This document shows positions 9,266 to 18,394 of a stretch of 55,643 nt of DNA, one piece after another. Made by a program: the position numbers and the translations under genes. The notes under the pieces were generated by a model that was not told where the DNA came from, did no database searches, and saw nothing but the letters and a program-made list of their open reading frames with translations. The first letter of the stretch is position 1. The number at the start of each line of letters is the position of its first letter. The stretch spans positions 1 through 55,643 of the forward strand of contig JAAWHL010000006.1 of the NCBI GenBank assembly GCA_022795855.1, in the 5' to 3' direction. Origin of the DNA: Lawsonibacter sp. Its GTDB lineage: Bacteria > Bacillota > Clostridia > Oscillospirales > Oscillospiraceae.

Positions 9266-11182
9266 ATGGCAAAGAAACAGTTTAAGGCGGAATCCAAGCG
9301 TCTGATGGACCTGATGATCAACTCGATCTACACTCACAAGGAAATTTTTCTCCGGGAGCTGATCTCCAACGCCAGCGACGCGGAGGACAAGCTGGCTTAC
9401 AAGTCCCTGACCGACGACACGGTGGACGTCAAGCGCGGCGACCTAAAAATCACCATTGTGCCCGACAAGGACAAGCGCACCCTGACCGTCTCGGACAACG
9501 GCGTGGGCATGACCCGGGAGGAGCTGGAAAACAACCTGGGCACCATCGCCAAGAGCGGATCCGGCCAGTTCAAGGCGGAGCTGGCCGAGGACGACAAGGC
9601 GGCGGACAAGATCGACGTGATCGGCCAGTTCGGCGTGGGGTTCTACTCCGCCTTCATGGTGGCCGACAGCGTGTCTGTTCTCTCCCGTGCCTGGGGCAGC
9701 GACGAGGCCTTTTTGTGGCAGGCCTCCGGCGCCGACGGCTACACCGTTACCCCCTGCGAGAAGGAGGCCCCGGGCACCGACGTCATCATGCACCTGAAGG
9801 CCAACGCCGACGAGGAGGACTACGATCAGTATCTTGAGACTTATAAATTACAGGATTTGATCAAAAAATACTCCGACTATATCCGCTACCCCATTATCAT
9901 GGAGGTGGAGGACTACCGCCAGAAGGAGAAGCCCGCCGACGCGGGCGAGGACTACAAGCCCGAGTGGGAGACGGTGAAGGAGTGGAAGACCATCAACTCC
10001 ATGGTCCCCCTGTGGCAGCGCCAGAAGAGCCAGGTCAAGCCCGAGGAGTACAACGCCTTTTACAAGGAGAAGTTCGGCGACTGGCAGGAGCCCCTGTCCG
10101 TCATCCACACCAGCGCCGAGGGGGCTGTGACCTACAAGGCCATGCTCTACATCCCCTCCGAGACCCCCTACGACTTCTACACCCGGGAGTACCAGAAGGG
10201 CCTTCAGCTGTACTCCTCCGGCGTGCTGATTATGGACAAGTGCGCCGACCTTCTGCCCGACCACTTCCGCTTTGTCCGGGGTGTGGTGGACTCGGCGGAC
10301 TTCTCGCTGAACATCAGCCGCGAGGTGCTCCAGCACACCCGCCAGCTGAAGACCATCGCCTCCAACCTGGAGAAGAAGGTCAAGTCGGAGCTGATGAAGC
10401 TGCAGAAGGAGGACCGGGAGAAGTACGAGAAGTTCTGGAAGGCCTTCGGTGCCCAAATCAAATACGGGGTGGTGTCCGAGTACGGCCAGCATAAGGAGCT
10501 CTTGAAGGACCTGCTGATGTTCCACTCCTCCAAGGAGGGGGCCAATACCACCCTGGCCGCCTACAGGGACCGGATGCCCGAGGACCAGCCCTATTACTAC
10601 TACGCCTGCGGCGAGAGCGCCGACAAAATCGCCAAGCTGCCCCAGGTGGAGCGCATCCTGGACAAGGGGTATGAGATTCTCTACTGCACCGAGGACGTGG
10701 ACGACTTTGTGATGAAGGCCCTGGACGAAATTGACGGCAAAAAGGTCAAGTCGGTCAGCGACGAGGACGCCCTGCCCCAGTCCGACGAGGAGAAGAAGGC
10801 CGCCGAAGAGAGGGCCGAGGCCGCCAAGGACGTGCTGGACGCGGTGAAGGAGGCCCTGGGCGAGCAGGTCAGCGCTGTACGCACCTCCGCAATCCTGAAG
10901 TCGGGCGCCTGCTGCCTCACCGCCGACGGCCCGGTCTCCCTGGAGATGGAGAAGTATATGCGCAAGGTGGACGGCGAGCACGCCCCCAAGGCCCAGCGCG
11001 TCCTGGAGCTCAACCCCGACTCCGCCCCCTACGCCGCCATGAAGCGCGCCCTGGACGCCGGCGACAAGGACACCCTCTCCAAGTACGCCCGGCTGCTCTA
11101 CGGACAGGCCCTCCTGATGGCCGGCCTCTCCCTGGACGACCCCGCCGAGTACGCCCGGCTGGTCTGCTCGCTGATGGTGTAA
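9266..11182 (+). CDS. htpG: molecular chaperone HtpG (Hsp90)
   Basis: ELISNASDA, DNGVGMTREEL, GQFGVGFYSAFMVAD. Confidence 0.97.
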   Translation: MAKKQFKAESKRLMDLMINSIYTHKEIFLRELISNASDAEDKLAYKSLTDDTVDVKRGDLKITIVPDKDKRTLTVSDNGVGMTREELENNLGTIAKSGSGQFKAELAEDDKAADKIDVIGQFGVGFYSAFMVADSVSVLSRAWGSDEAFLWQASGADGYTVTPCEKEAPGTDVIMHLKANADEEDYDQYLETYKLQDLIKKYSDYIRYPIIMEVEDYRQKEKPADAGEDYKPEWETVKEWKTINSMVPLWQRQKSQVKPEEYNAFYKEKFGDWQEPLSVIHTSAEGAVTYKAMLYIPSETPYDFYTREYQKGLQLYSSGVLIMDKCADLLPDHFRFVRGVVDSADFSLNISREVLQHTRQLKTIASNLEKKVKSELMKLQKEDREKYEKFWKAFGAQIKYGVVSEYGQHKELLKDLLMFHSSKEGANTTLAAYRDRMPEDQPYYYYACGESADKIAKLPQVERILDKGYEILYCTEDVDDFVMKALDEIDGKKVKSVSDEDALPQSDEEKKAAEERAEAAKDVLDAVKEALGEQVSAVRTSAILKSGACCLTADGPVSLEMEKYMRKVDGEHAPKAQRVLELNPDSAPYAAMKRALDAGDKDTLSKYARLLYGQALLMAGLSLDDPAEYARLVCSLMV

Positions 11183-11205
11183 CCGCCGGGAGCCCTTGGC
11201 TGTTC

Positions 11206-11268
11206 CTTCTCTTTCTTTGAAAAGAAAGAGAAGCAGAAAGAAACCTTTGGCGCGAAACTGCGTTTCGC
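11206..11268. repeat. dispersed double-hairpin repeat family B, copy 1
   Basis: CTTCTCTTTCTTT-GA-AAAGAAAGAGAAG followed by GCGAAAC-TGC-GTTTCGC; aligns to 55481-55543. Confidence 0.75.
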
Positions 11269-11363
11269 TCCCTATGTTCCTGACAGCTCAAGCGTACCGC
11301 CCAGGGGCCGCAGAAAGCGCGCCAAAATACCGAAAAAGCCGGGAAAGCATAGGAATTAGACCA

Positions 11364-11391
11364 AAAATCCCCGCCTCCGGCGGGGGTTTTT
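11364..11391. terminator. bidirectional intrinsic terminator
   Basis: AAAAAT-CCCCGCC-TCC-GGCGGGG-TTTTT. Confidence 0.75.
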
Positions 11392-11406
11392 GCCTCTCAT
11401 TTCCCA

Positions 11407-11435
11407 TTGAAACCGCAGGCCTGTCCTGCTATAAT
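11407..11435 (+). promoter_or_regulatory. sigma70-like promoter
   Basis: TTGAAA - 17 nt - TATAAT. Confidence 0.65.
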
Positions 11436-11477
11436 GAGAGAGTATTTGGAAACCCGCCCGCTGGAAAAGGAGTGCCC

Positions 11478-14303
11478 ATGAAACAGACAACCCGCCCCCC
11501 TCTCTCCCGCCGCCTGGCCGCGCTGGTTCTGGCCGTCCTGCTGGCCGTGCCCGCAGTCCACGCCTCCGCCGGGGAGCAAAAGCTCCAGACCTCCTGGACC
11601 CTCACCGATGGTCTGGAGTACATCAATACCGTTACATACCAGGCCTCCGGCGGACGGACGGAGAGCTTCGCCCTGGACCTCAGCCCGGACAGCGCCGCTT
11701 ACCCCATCATGGTCCAGGGCTCGGGCACCATTTACTCCCCCGCCTCGGTCAACGCGGCGGTGGAGCAGGCCCAGTCCATGGGATACCATGTCCTGGCCGC
11801 CGTCAACACCGACTTTTTCGTCTTCGGCATCGGCGTGCCCATGGGCATCGTCATTGAGGACGGAATCTTCAAGTCCGGCCCGGAAGAGGAGCGGGCTGTC
11901 GCCGTCACCGGCGGCGGCTTCCGCCTGGTGGACGACCCATCGGTCTCCGTCACCCTGACCAATCAGCGGGACGGCACCGTCACCAACGTCCACCACCTGA
12001 ACAAGGGCCGGGCCTCCACCGGCGGGGTCTACCTGCTCAACGAGCACTTCTCCACCGTCTCCACCCGCACCTCCACCCCCGGCTGGATGGTGCGCTTGGA
12101 GCTGCTGGACCAGGAGGAGCTGACCGTCAACAGCCGGCTGACCCTGCGGGTCACCGAGCTGATTCAGGGCAGCGACCCGGTCCCCATCGGCGAGGGGAAC
12201 TACATCCTGACCTCCGACGACCAGAGCGGCTACATCGGGGTGTATGACTCCTTCCAGGAGGGGGATTTGGTCACCCTGGAGACCCAGTGCCTCTCGGAGG
12301 ACCTGTCCGAGGCCCTGTGGGCCTGCGGCGTGGGAGATGTGATGGTCCGGGACGGGGCGCTCACCGACACCTCCGACTGGGTTTACGTGAAGGACGGCCG
12401 GGACCCCCGCTCCGCCCTGGGGGTTCGGGCGGACGGCAGCGTCCTGCTGTACACCGTGGACGGCCGCCGTTCCGGCTACTCCGCCGGCCTGAGCCAGGAG
12501 GATCTGGCCCGGGAGCTGCTGGACCAGGGCTGCCAGTGGGCGGTCAACCTGGACGGCGGCGGCTCCACTGCCATGAGCGTCTGGGTCCCCGGGCAGGCCG
12601 CCCCCGCCGTAGTCAACCGGCCCTCCGACGGCCGGCCCCGGGGCTGCGCCTCCTATCTGCTGCTGGTCACCGATGACGCCGGCGACGGCCGGGCCCAGCG
12701 CCTGGCCCTGAAGCAGGACGGCCCGGTGGTTCTGACCGGCTCCTCCGTGGAGCTGGGGGAGACCGCCGCCCTGGACAGCGGCCTGAATCTGGTGGATCCC
12801 AATCTCAGCGACGTGTCCATCCGCTCCCTGGACGGGCTGGGAACGGTGGAAGGCTCCCTCTACACCGCCGGAAACCGCCCCGGAACGGATACCCTCACGC
12901 TGCGCTCCGGCCGCTCCGGCCTGCGGGGCACAGCCCAGGTCCACGTGGTGGATGAGCTGACCGAGCTGACCGTCACCCGCCAGGGCTCCGACCAGACCCT
13001 GTCCGCCCTGTCCGTCAAGCCCGGGGAGCAAATCGCCCTGGACGCCCAGGGCTCCTACTGGTCCCGTCCGGCCATGCGGGACAGCTCCCTGGTGGTCTGG
13101 GCGGTCGAGGGGGACGTGGGAACCATTGACGAAAACGGCCTCTTCACCGCCGCCCCGTCGGGCACGGGCTCTCTGTCCGGCTCCATCACCGCCTCCGCCG
13201 GCGGCCTGACGCGGACCATCCCCGTCTCCCTGAGCGACCTGCACTCCGATGTGGACTCCTCCCACTGGGCCTATGAGGCGGTGGAGTACTGCTACGAGCA
13301 TCAGCTGGTCAGCGGCATCTCCCCCAGCCTCTTCGGCCCCGACCTGCCCATCCGCCGGGGCGACTTCCTGCTGATGCTCCACCGGGCCGCCGGCAGTCCG
13401 CCGGTCAGCTCCGAGGTGGACTTCCCCGACGTGCTCCCCACTGACTACTACGCCTCCGCCATCGCCTGGGCCCAGGAGAACGGCCTGGCCTCCGGCATGG
13501 CCGACGGCACCTTCTCCCCCGGCATCAACGTCACCCGTGAGCAGGCCTTCACCATCTTCAACCGCGCCCTGCCCCTGATGGGGATCCGCCCCCTCCCCGC
13601 CCCCCTGTCCGTGCTGGACCAGTTCCAGGATAAGGGCAGCCTGGCCTCCTGGGCCGCCGAGCACACCGCCTCTCTGGTGTACAACGGGCTTGTGGGAACC
13701 GGCGGCGGCGTGCTCCGCCCGCAGAATGACCTGACCCGTGCCGAAATGGCCGTACTGCTGTACAATACGGGGCACTACGATTCCTCCTCCATCCCGGCCG
13801 TCCCCGGCCAGCCCGGCGGAATCGACTCCTCCGGCGTGGAGAGCATCACCCTCAGCCACAGCGACGTCACCCTCTCCCCCGGCGACAGCTTCCAGCTCGC
13901 CGCCGTCCTGGGCCCCCAGGGAGTCTCCGGACAGGTCTCCTGGACGGTTACCGGCGGCTCCGGCGCGGCCTGCGTGGACCCGGACGGCCGGGTGACCAAC
14001 CTGAACACCGGCACGGATGAGGTGGAGGCCGTCGTCACCGCCTCCTGCAACGGCCTGTCTGCCTCCTGCGCGGTGCGCTGTCCCCCCGCCCCCCTGTCCG
14101 GCTCCGTCTCCGCCGGCGTCACCGCCCTGAACGTGCGCTCCGGCCCCGGCACCGAGTATCCGGCTGTGGACCAGCTGGCCGCCGGCGTCCCCCTGGTCGT
14201 CCTGGAGCAGCTGGACAGCGGCTGGCTCCGCGTGCGCTACCCCGCCGCCTCCGGCTCTGCCGGGGAGGGCTATCTCTCCTCCGGCTTCGTCACCCTGCGC
14301 TGA
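11478..14303 (+). CDS. secreted phosphodiester glycosidase (NAGPA-type) with SLH, Big2-like and SH3 domains
   Basis: Signal peptide; VNLDGGGSTAMSVW; SLH motifs (DVDSSHWAYEAVEY, FPDVLPTDYYASAIAWAQENGLASGMADGTFSP); C-terminal ALNVRSGPGTEYPAV SH3b. Confidence 0.85.
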   Translation: MKQTTRPPLSRRLAALVLAVLLAVPAVHASAGEQKLQTSWTLTDGLEYINTVTYQASGGRTESFALDLSPDSAAYPIMVQGSGTIYSPASVNAAVEQAQSMGYHVLAAVNTDFFVFGIGVPMGIVIEDGIFKSGPEEERAVAVTGGGFRLVDDPSVSVTLTNQRDGTVTNVHHLNKGRASTGGVYLLNEHFSTVSTRTSTPGWMVRLELLDQEELTVNSRLTLRVTELIQGSDPVPIGEGNYILTSDDQSGYIGVYDSFQEGDLVTLETQCLSEDLSEALWACGVGDVMVRDGALTDTSDWVYVKDGRDPRSALGVRADGSVLLYTVDGRRSGYSAGLSQEDLARELLDQGCQWAVNLDGGGSTAMSVWVPGQAAPAVVNRPSDGRPRGCASYLLLVTDDAGDGRAQRLALKQDGPVVLTGSSVELGETAALDSGLNLVDPNLSDVSIRSLDGLGTVEGSLYTAGNRPGTDTLTLRSGRSGLRGTAQVHVVDELTELTVTRQGSDQTLSALSVKPGEQIALDAQGSYWSRPAMRDSSLVVWAVEGDVGTIDENGLFTAAPSGTGSLSGSITASAGGLTRTIPVSLSDLHSDVDSSHWAYEAVEYCYEHQLVSGISPSLFGPDLPIRRGDFLLMLHRAAGSPPVSSEVDFPDVLPTDYYASAIAWAQENGLASGMADGTFSPGINVTREQAFTIFNRALPLMGIRPLPAPLSVLDQFQDKGSLASWAAEHTASLVYNGLVGTGGGVLRPQNDLTRAEMAVLLYNTGHYDSSSIPAVPGQPGGIDSSGVESITLSHSDVTLSPGDSFQLAAVLGPQGVSGQVSWTVTGGSGAACVDPDGRVTNLNTGTDEVEAVVTASCNGLSASCAVRCPPAPLSGSVSAGVTALNVRSGPGTEYPAVDQLAAGVPLVVLEQLDSGWLRVRYPAASGSAGEGYLSSGFVTLR

Positions 14304-14312
14304 CAAAGATAG

Positions 14313-14350
14313 AACGCCCGCCGCAAACCTGGGTTTGCGGCGGGCGTTTT
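14313..14350 (+). terminator. Rho-independent terminator
   Basis: AACGCCCGCCGCAAACC-TG-GGTTTGCGGCGGGCGTTTT. Confidence 0.85.
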
Positions 14351-14371
14351 GCGGCCTCCTGGGCCGGTTTC

Positions 14372-15283
14372 TCACGTTCCGTGCGCCTCTGTGAGCTCTG
14401 TCTCCGTCACAGCCTCGCTCTTGATTTTTCCCACCAGAAACTCCAGGGCGCCCACCACATGGGAACGGATATCGCCCCCCACCAGCACATACATGATATC
14501 CTCCCCCACTGCCAAACGGCCCTCGTTCAGCCACACCCGGACATAATACACGCCCTCCAGCCGCCTGACTTCCTCCACCGCGGCGTCCAGCTTCTCCCGG
14601 TCATAGGAGAAGCGCATTCCCGCCACCGGTGCGGCGTTCTCCTCCCCCAGGCGCACCTGAGCCCTGGGGGTCCTGCGGACCACGCCGTTGTGAATCAGGT
14701 ACATCCCTACCCGCTCCCAGGCGGGATCCTGTTTGGCCTCCCTCAGCCAGCCGTCCATGGAGGGGCTTCTGCGGGCGGGGGGAGCGTCCGTTTGGGCGCA
14801 GTCCGCCGAGCCCTGGGAGCATATCATCTCCGCCCCGTGGCGGACCGCGTCCAGCACCGCGGACAGGTTCTCCCGGGCGGCCTTCTCGCTCCCCGGCAGA
14901 TTGACAATCAGCGTCCTGCCCCGGATTCCCGCCGTCCCTCTGGACAGACAGCCCCGGGGGGTAACGCGCATACTCTCCGCCCGCATGGCCTCCGGAATGC
15001 CCGGGGTCTCCCGCTGAATCACGGCCCGGGTGGCCTCCGGGGTGACGTCCCGGGGAGAAAACCCGGTCCCTCCGGTGGTCAGCACCAGGGCCAGCCCCAG
15101 CCCGTCGGCGCACCGGAGCAGCTCCTGCTGAATCCGCTCGGTCTCGTCGGGCACAACCGACCGGCAGACCACCTCCCAACCGGCCCCCTCCAGCATCGCG
15201 GCCAGGGCCGGTCCGCTGGTGTCGGTACGCTCTCCCCTGGCTCCCTTGTCGCTGACGGTAATCACCGCCGCCTGATTGTTCAT
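14372..15283 (-). CDS. MogA/MoaB-family protein fused to C-terminal MoaE-like domain
   Basis: MogA: AVITVSDKGARGERTDTSGP, TTGGTGFSPRDVTPEAT, NLPGS; MoaE-like: VGMYLIHNGVVRRT...VNEG-like WLNEGRLAVGEDIMYVLVGGDIR...VGKIKSE. Confidence 0.75.
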   Translation of the reverse strand: MNNQAAVITVSDKGARGERTDTSGPALAAMLEGAGWEVVCRSVVPDETERIQQELLRCADGLGLALVLTTGGTGFSPRDVTPEATRAVIQRETPGIPEAMRAESMRVTPRGCLSRGTAGIRGRTLIVNLPGSEKAARENLSAVLDAVRHGAEMICSQGSADCAQTDAPPARRSPSMDGWLREAKQDPAWERVGMYLIHNGVVRRTPRAQVRLGEENAAPVAGMRFSYDREKLDAAVEEVRRLEGVYYVRVWLNEGRLAVGEDIMYVLVGGDIRSHVVGALEFLVGKIKSEAVTETELTEAHGT

Positions 15284-16251
15284 GTCCCGTCCTCCTCCCG
15301 GCAAAAATCTCCGTGGACTCCGCCCGACTTGCGCAGGAGGCGGACGTCCGTAATCACCATGTCCCGCTGCACCGCCTTGCACATATCGTACACCGTCAGC
15401 GCCGCCGCGGAGACGGCGGTCAGCGCCTCCATCTCCACGCCCGTCCTGCCCCGGCAGCTGACAACGGCCTGAATCTCCACCGAGCAGCGCTCCTCATCCA
15501 GGGTCAGGCTCAGGTCAATTCCGTCCGTTTGGACGGGGTGGCACATGGGAATCAGCTCCCACGTCCGCTTCGCCCCCATGACCCCGGCAATCTGGGCCGC
15601 GCTCAGCACGTCTCCCTTTTTCATTCCCCCGCTTTGAATCAGCCCGTAAGTCTCCCGGCTGACCAGAACCCGGGCGGCGGCCGCGGCGGTGCGGCGGGTT
15701 TCCGCCTTTTCCCCCACGTCCACCATTTTCGCCCTGCCCTGGCCGTTGAAATGGGTAAAATCCTTTTTGTTTTCCATAATAAACTCCGCCAGTCTGTCAA
15801 TTTCCTCAAATCCGAAACAGGGTATGCCCAGCTCAGCCCCGTCCCAGTCCGTAACCGCCGCGCAATACCTTTTGGTGTCAGAAGGAAACCCTTTCCCCGT
15901 CTCCCTCCGGCACAACCCGATTTGGGTCAGGTCTTCGTTCTTATATCCCTCCACCAGAATCAGGTCCACCGCACGGATGGGGGCCAGCACCCGCTCCAGG
16001 GTCAGCTCCCTCTGCTCCATCCAAGCCGTCTGCTCCCGGGAGCTAATCACCGTCACGTCGGCCCCCGCCCGGGTGAAACGCCAGGAGTCCTTCCCCTCCC
16101 GGTCAAGCTCAAAGTGGTGCCCGTCGTGCTTGACCACCGCCAGCCTCACCCCCCTGGCCTTCAGGTTCTTCACCAGCTTCTCAATCAGCGTGGTCTTTCC
16201 TGTGCCGGAATAGGCGGAAAAAGCCACAACAGGAATCCCCTCCACACTCAT
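15280..16251 (-). CDS. moaC: MobB-MoaC fusion (MGD biosynthesis GTPase plus cyclic pyranopterin monophosphate synthase)
   Basis: N-term AYSGTGKTTLIEKLV...VKHDGHHFELDREGKDSWRF; C-term MVDVGEKAETRRTA, LIPMCHPVQTDGIDL, GVEMEALTAVSAAALTVYDMCKA. Confidence 0.92.
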   Translation of the reverse strand: MSVEGIPVVAFSAYSGTGKTTLIEKLVKNLKARGVRLAVVKHDGHHFELDREGKDSWRFTRAGADVTVISSREQTAWMEQRELTLERVLAPIRAVDLILVEGYKNEDLTQIGLCRRETGKGFPSDTKRYCAAVTDWDGAELGIPCFGFEEIDRLAEFIMENKKDFTHFNGQGRAKMVDVGEKAETRRTAAAAARVLVSRETYGLIQSGGMKKGDVLSAAQIAGVMGAKRTWELIPMCHPVQTDGIDLSLTLDEERCSVEIQAVVSCRGRTGVEMEALTAVSAAALTVYDMCKAVQRDMVITDVRLLRKSGGVHGDFCREEDGT

Positions 16252-17201
16252 CCTCCTATCCGGTTCATGCTTCTTCCGGCCCGGCTGCGCCGGCGAAAGG
16301 ACAGCTCCTCATGGCACCGGGGCTTGGCGACCACCGCCCGCCGGAACTGCTCCCGCACCTCCTCCGGCTCCAGCCCCTTGATTGGGAACTCCTCCCCGGA
16401 GTGGAGGCAGGGCTTCAGCTTACCGTCCGCCGTCAGCCGGATGCGGCTGCAAAGCCCGCAGAAGTGGGCGCTGACCGCGCTGATCAGGCCGATGCTCCCC
16501 ATGGCCTCCGGCAGGCGGTACAGCCGCGCCACTCCGCCGTCCTCCGGCTGGGCCCGGGCCTGGGGGAACCGCTCCAAAACCGCCCCGCAGGGCAGATAGG
16601 CCTCCCGGCCGAAGTCCCCGCCGCCGTACATGGGCATCAGCTCGATAAAGCGCACATCCACCGGATACCGGAGGGTCAGCTCCCCCAGCGCCCCGATTTC
16701 GTCCTCATTGAACCCGCCAATCAGGACCGCGTTGACCTTCACCCGCTCAAAGCCGGCGGACAGGGCGGCCTCCAGCCCCCGCAGAGCCTGTTCCAGCGCC
16801 CCTCCCCGGGTCATAAAGGCATATTTGTCCGGATCCAGGGTATCCAGGCTCACATTGACCCGACGCACCCCCGCCGCCCGCAGTCCGGCCGCCAGCTCAG
16901 GCAGCAGCAGGCCGTTGGTGGTGACGCACAGCTCCTCAATTCCCTTCACCGCCGCGGCGCGGCGGCAGAGGGAGAGGATGTTCTTCTTAATCAGGGGCTC
17001 GCCCCCCGTAATACGCAGCTTCCGAAAGCCCAGGCCGGCGGCAGCCTCCACCGCCCCGATCATCTCATCCTCGGTCAGCATCTCCTCACGCCGCTTTTTG
17101 CACACCCCCTCCGGAGGCATACAGTAGCGGCAGCGCAGGTTGCAGCGCTCCGTCACCGACAGGCGCAGATAGCGGATTTCCCGCCCATATCCGTCTCTCA
17201 T
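16248..17201 (-). CDS. moaA: GTP 3',8-cyclase MoaA (radical SAM)
   Basis: RYLRLSVTERCNLRCRYCMP, RITGGEPLIKKN, C-terminal CGLCSRIRLTADGKLKPCL. Confidence 0.96.
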   Translation of the reverse strand: MRDGYGREIRYLRLSVTERCNLRCRYCMPPEGVCKKRREEMLTEDEMIGAVEAAAGLGFRKLRITGGEPLIKKNILSLCRRAAAVKGIEELCVTTNGLLLPELAAGLRAAGVRRVNVSLDTLDPDKYAFMTRGGALEQALRGLEAALSAGFERVKVNAVLIGGFNEDEIGALGELTLRYPVDVRFIELMPMYGGGDFGREAYLPCGAVLERFPQARAQPEDGGVARLYRLPEAMGSIGLISAVSAHFCGLCSRIRLTADGKLKPCLHSGEEFPIKGLEPEEVREQFRRAVVAKPRCHEELSFRRRSRAGRSMNRIGG

Positions 17202-17215
17202 ATCCGATCCCTTCC

Positions 17216-17378
17216 GGGCCTTGTTTGAAAAATAGAAATATGACCTAACGCGGAGGATTTTACTGCCAGACAAGGCCGGCTTTTCGCCGGAATCCTGGGT
17301 GGGTTCCAAGAAAAACCGGGGAAGTATGGCGGTAAAAGGCCCGCCGGTTGGGCGTATTGACAATTTTCAAACAGGCCC
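17216..17378 (+). repeat. dispersed TIR repeat family A, copy 2
   Basis: GGGCCTTGTTTGAAAA ... TTTTCAAACAGGCCC imperfect terminal inverted repeats; interior matches copies 1, 3 and 4. Confidence 0.85.
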
Positions 17379-18394
17379 TAATACCGTCCAAAGGTACAGT
17401 TGGGGAAATGGCAGGACGGGCACATCTGGCACAGTCCGCCCTCCCCCAGACGAATCAGTTCCTCCCGGGTCAGCCTGTCCCCGGTGAAAATCTGGGGCAG
17501 CAGCACGTCAAACATGGTGACGGGCAGGCTGACCGCCGCCCCGGGCACCCCCAGGATGGCCGTGCCGCCCAGATAGGCCGCCAGGGTCATGTTTCCCGGC
17601 TGGGCCGGCACCCCGTAGGAGACCACCTCCGCCCCCAGGGCGCGGATGGCCGCCGGGGTCACGTCGTCCGGGTCCACCGACATCCCGCCGCTGAAGATCA
17701 GCAGGTCCGCTCCCCGGTCCAGGTATTCCCGCCCCGCGTTCACAATCATCTCCAGATTGTCGTCGCAGACGGACGCCCCCAGAATGCGGCCGGGGTAACG
17801 GCCCAGCTTCTCCCGGACCACCGGCTCAAACCGGTCCTTCACCCGCCCGGAGTAGAGCTCCGAGCCGGTGATAATCACCCCCGCGCTCCGCTCCCGATAG
17901 GGGCGCAGGCGCAGCAGGCTCTTCCCGGCGCACAGCGCCTCCGCCCGGCGGATATTTTCTTCCCGGGTCACCAGCGGGACGATGCGCATGGAGGCCAGCC
18001 GGCTGCCCGGCTCCACCGGGTAGTGGTCCGGCAGGGCGGCAACGGTCAGGTCCGGAATGGAGTTGACCTGCCTCAGCAGCTCCGTGTCCACCCGGAGCAT
18101 CCCCGGCACGTCCGCAATCAGGAGCACCTTCCCCTCCGAAGGGGGCGTGCAGTGCGCCCCCTCCACAGGGGTCATGGCCGCCAGCCGCATCGCGGCGTCC
18201 TCCTCGTGAATCTCTCCCGCGCACTCCTCCCAGACAAACACCGTGCGCTTGCCCAGCTTCAGCAGCTCCGGGATGTCCGCCTCCGCAATGATATGCCCCC
18301 GGCGGAAGGCCGCCCCCTTAAAGCCGTCCCGCATGGCCGTAATATCATGGCACAGGGGCATTCCCACCGCCTGCTCCACCTGAATTTTTTTCAC
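17378..18394 (-). CDS. MoeA/MogA-like molybdopterin-binding protein
   Basis: VKKIQVEQAVGMPLCHDITAMRDGFKGAAFRRGHII; IFSGGMSVDPDDVTPAAIRALGA; probable GTG start. Confidence 0.8.
   Translation of the reverse strand: MKKIQVEQAVGMPLCHDITAMRDGFKGAAFRRGHIIAEADIPELLKLGKRTVFVWEECAGEIHEEDAAMRLAAMTPVEGAHCTPPSEGKVLLIADVPGMLRVDTELLRQVNSIPDLTVAALPDHYPVEPGSRLASMRIVPLVTREENIRRAEALCAGKSLLRLRPYRERSAGVIITGSELYSGRVKDRFEPVVREKLGRYPGRILGASVCDDNLEMIVNAGREYLDRGADLLIFSGGMSVDPDDVTPAAIRALGAEVVSYGVPAQPGNMTLAAYLGGTAILGVPGAAVSLPVTMFDVLLPQIFTGDRLTREELIRLGEGGLCQMCPSCHFPNCTFGRY

Noticed and set aside
11196-11477. N-terminal extension of the SLH/glycosidase ORF
   Set aside because: It reads through repeat B, a terminator and a promoter; the signal peptide starts at ATG 11478.
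11397-14534. 1045-aa minus-strand ORF opposite the SLH/glycosidase gene, and similar long antisense ORFs (e.g. 55-2043, 5215-7101, 42764-44425)
   Set aside because: Gly/Ala/Pro-rich low-complexity translations that mirror real genes; typical of high-GC DNA where antisense frames lack stops.
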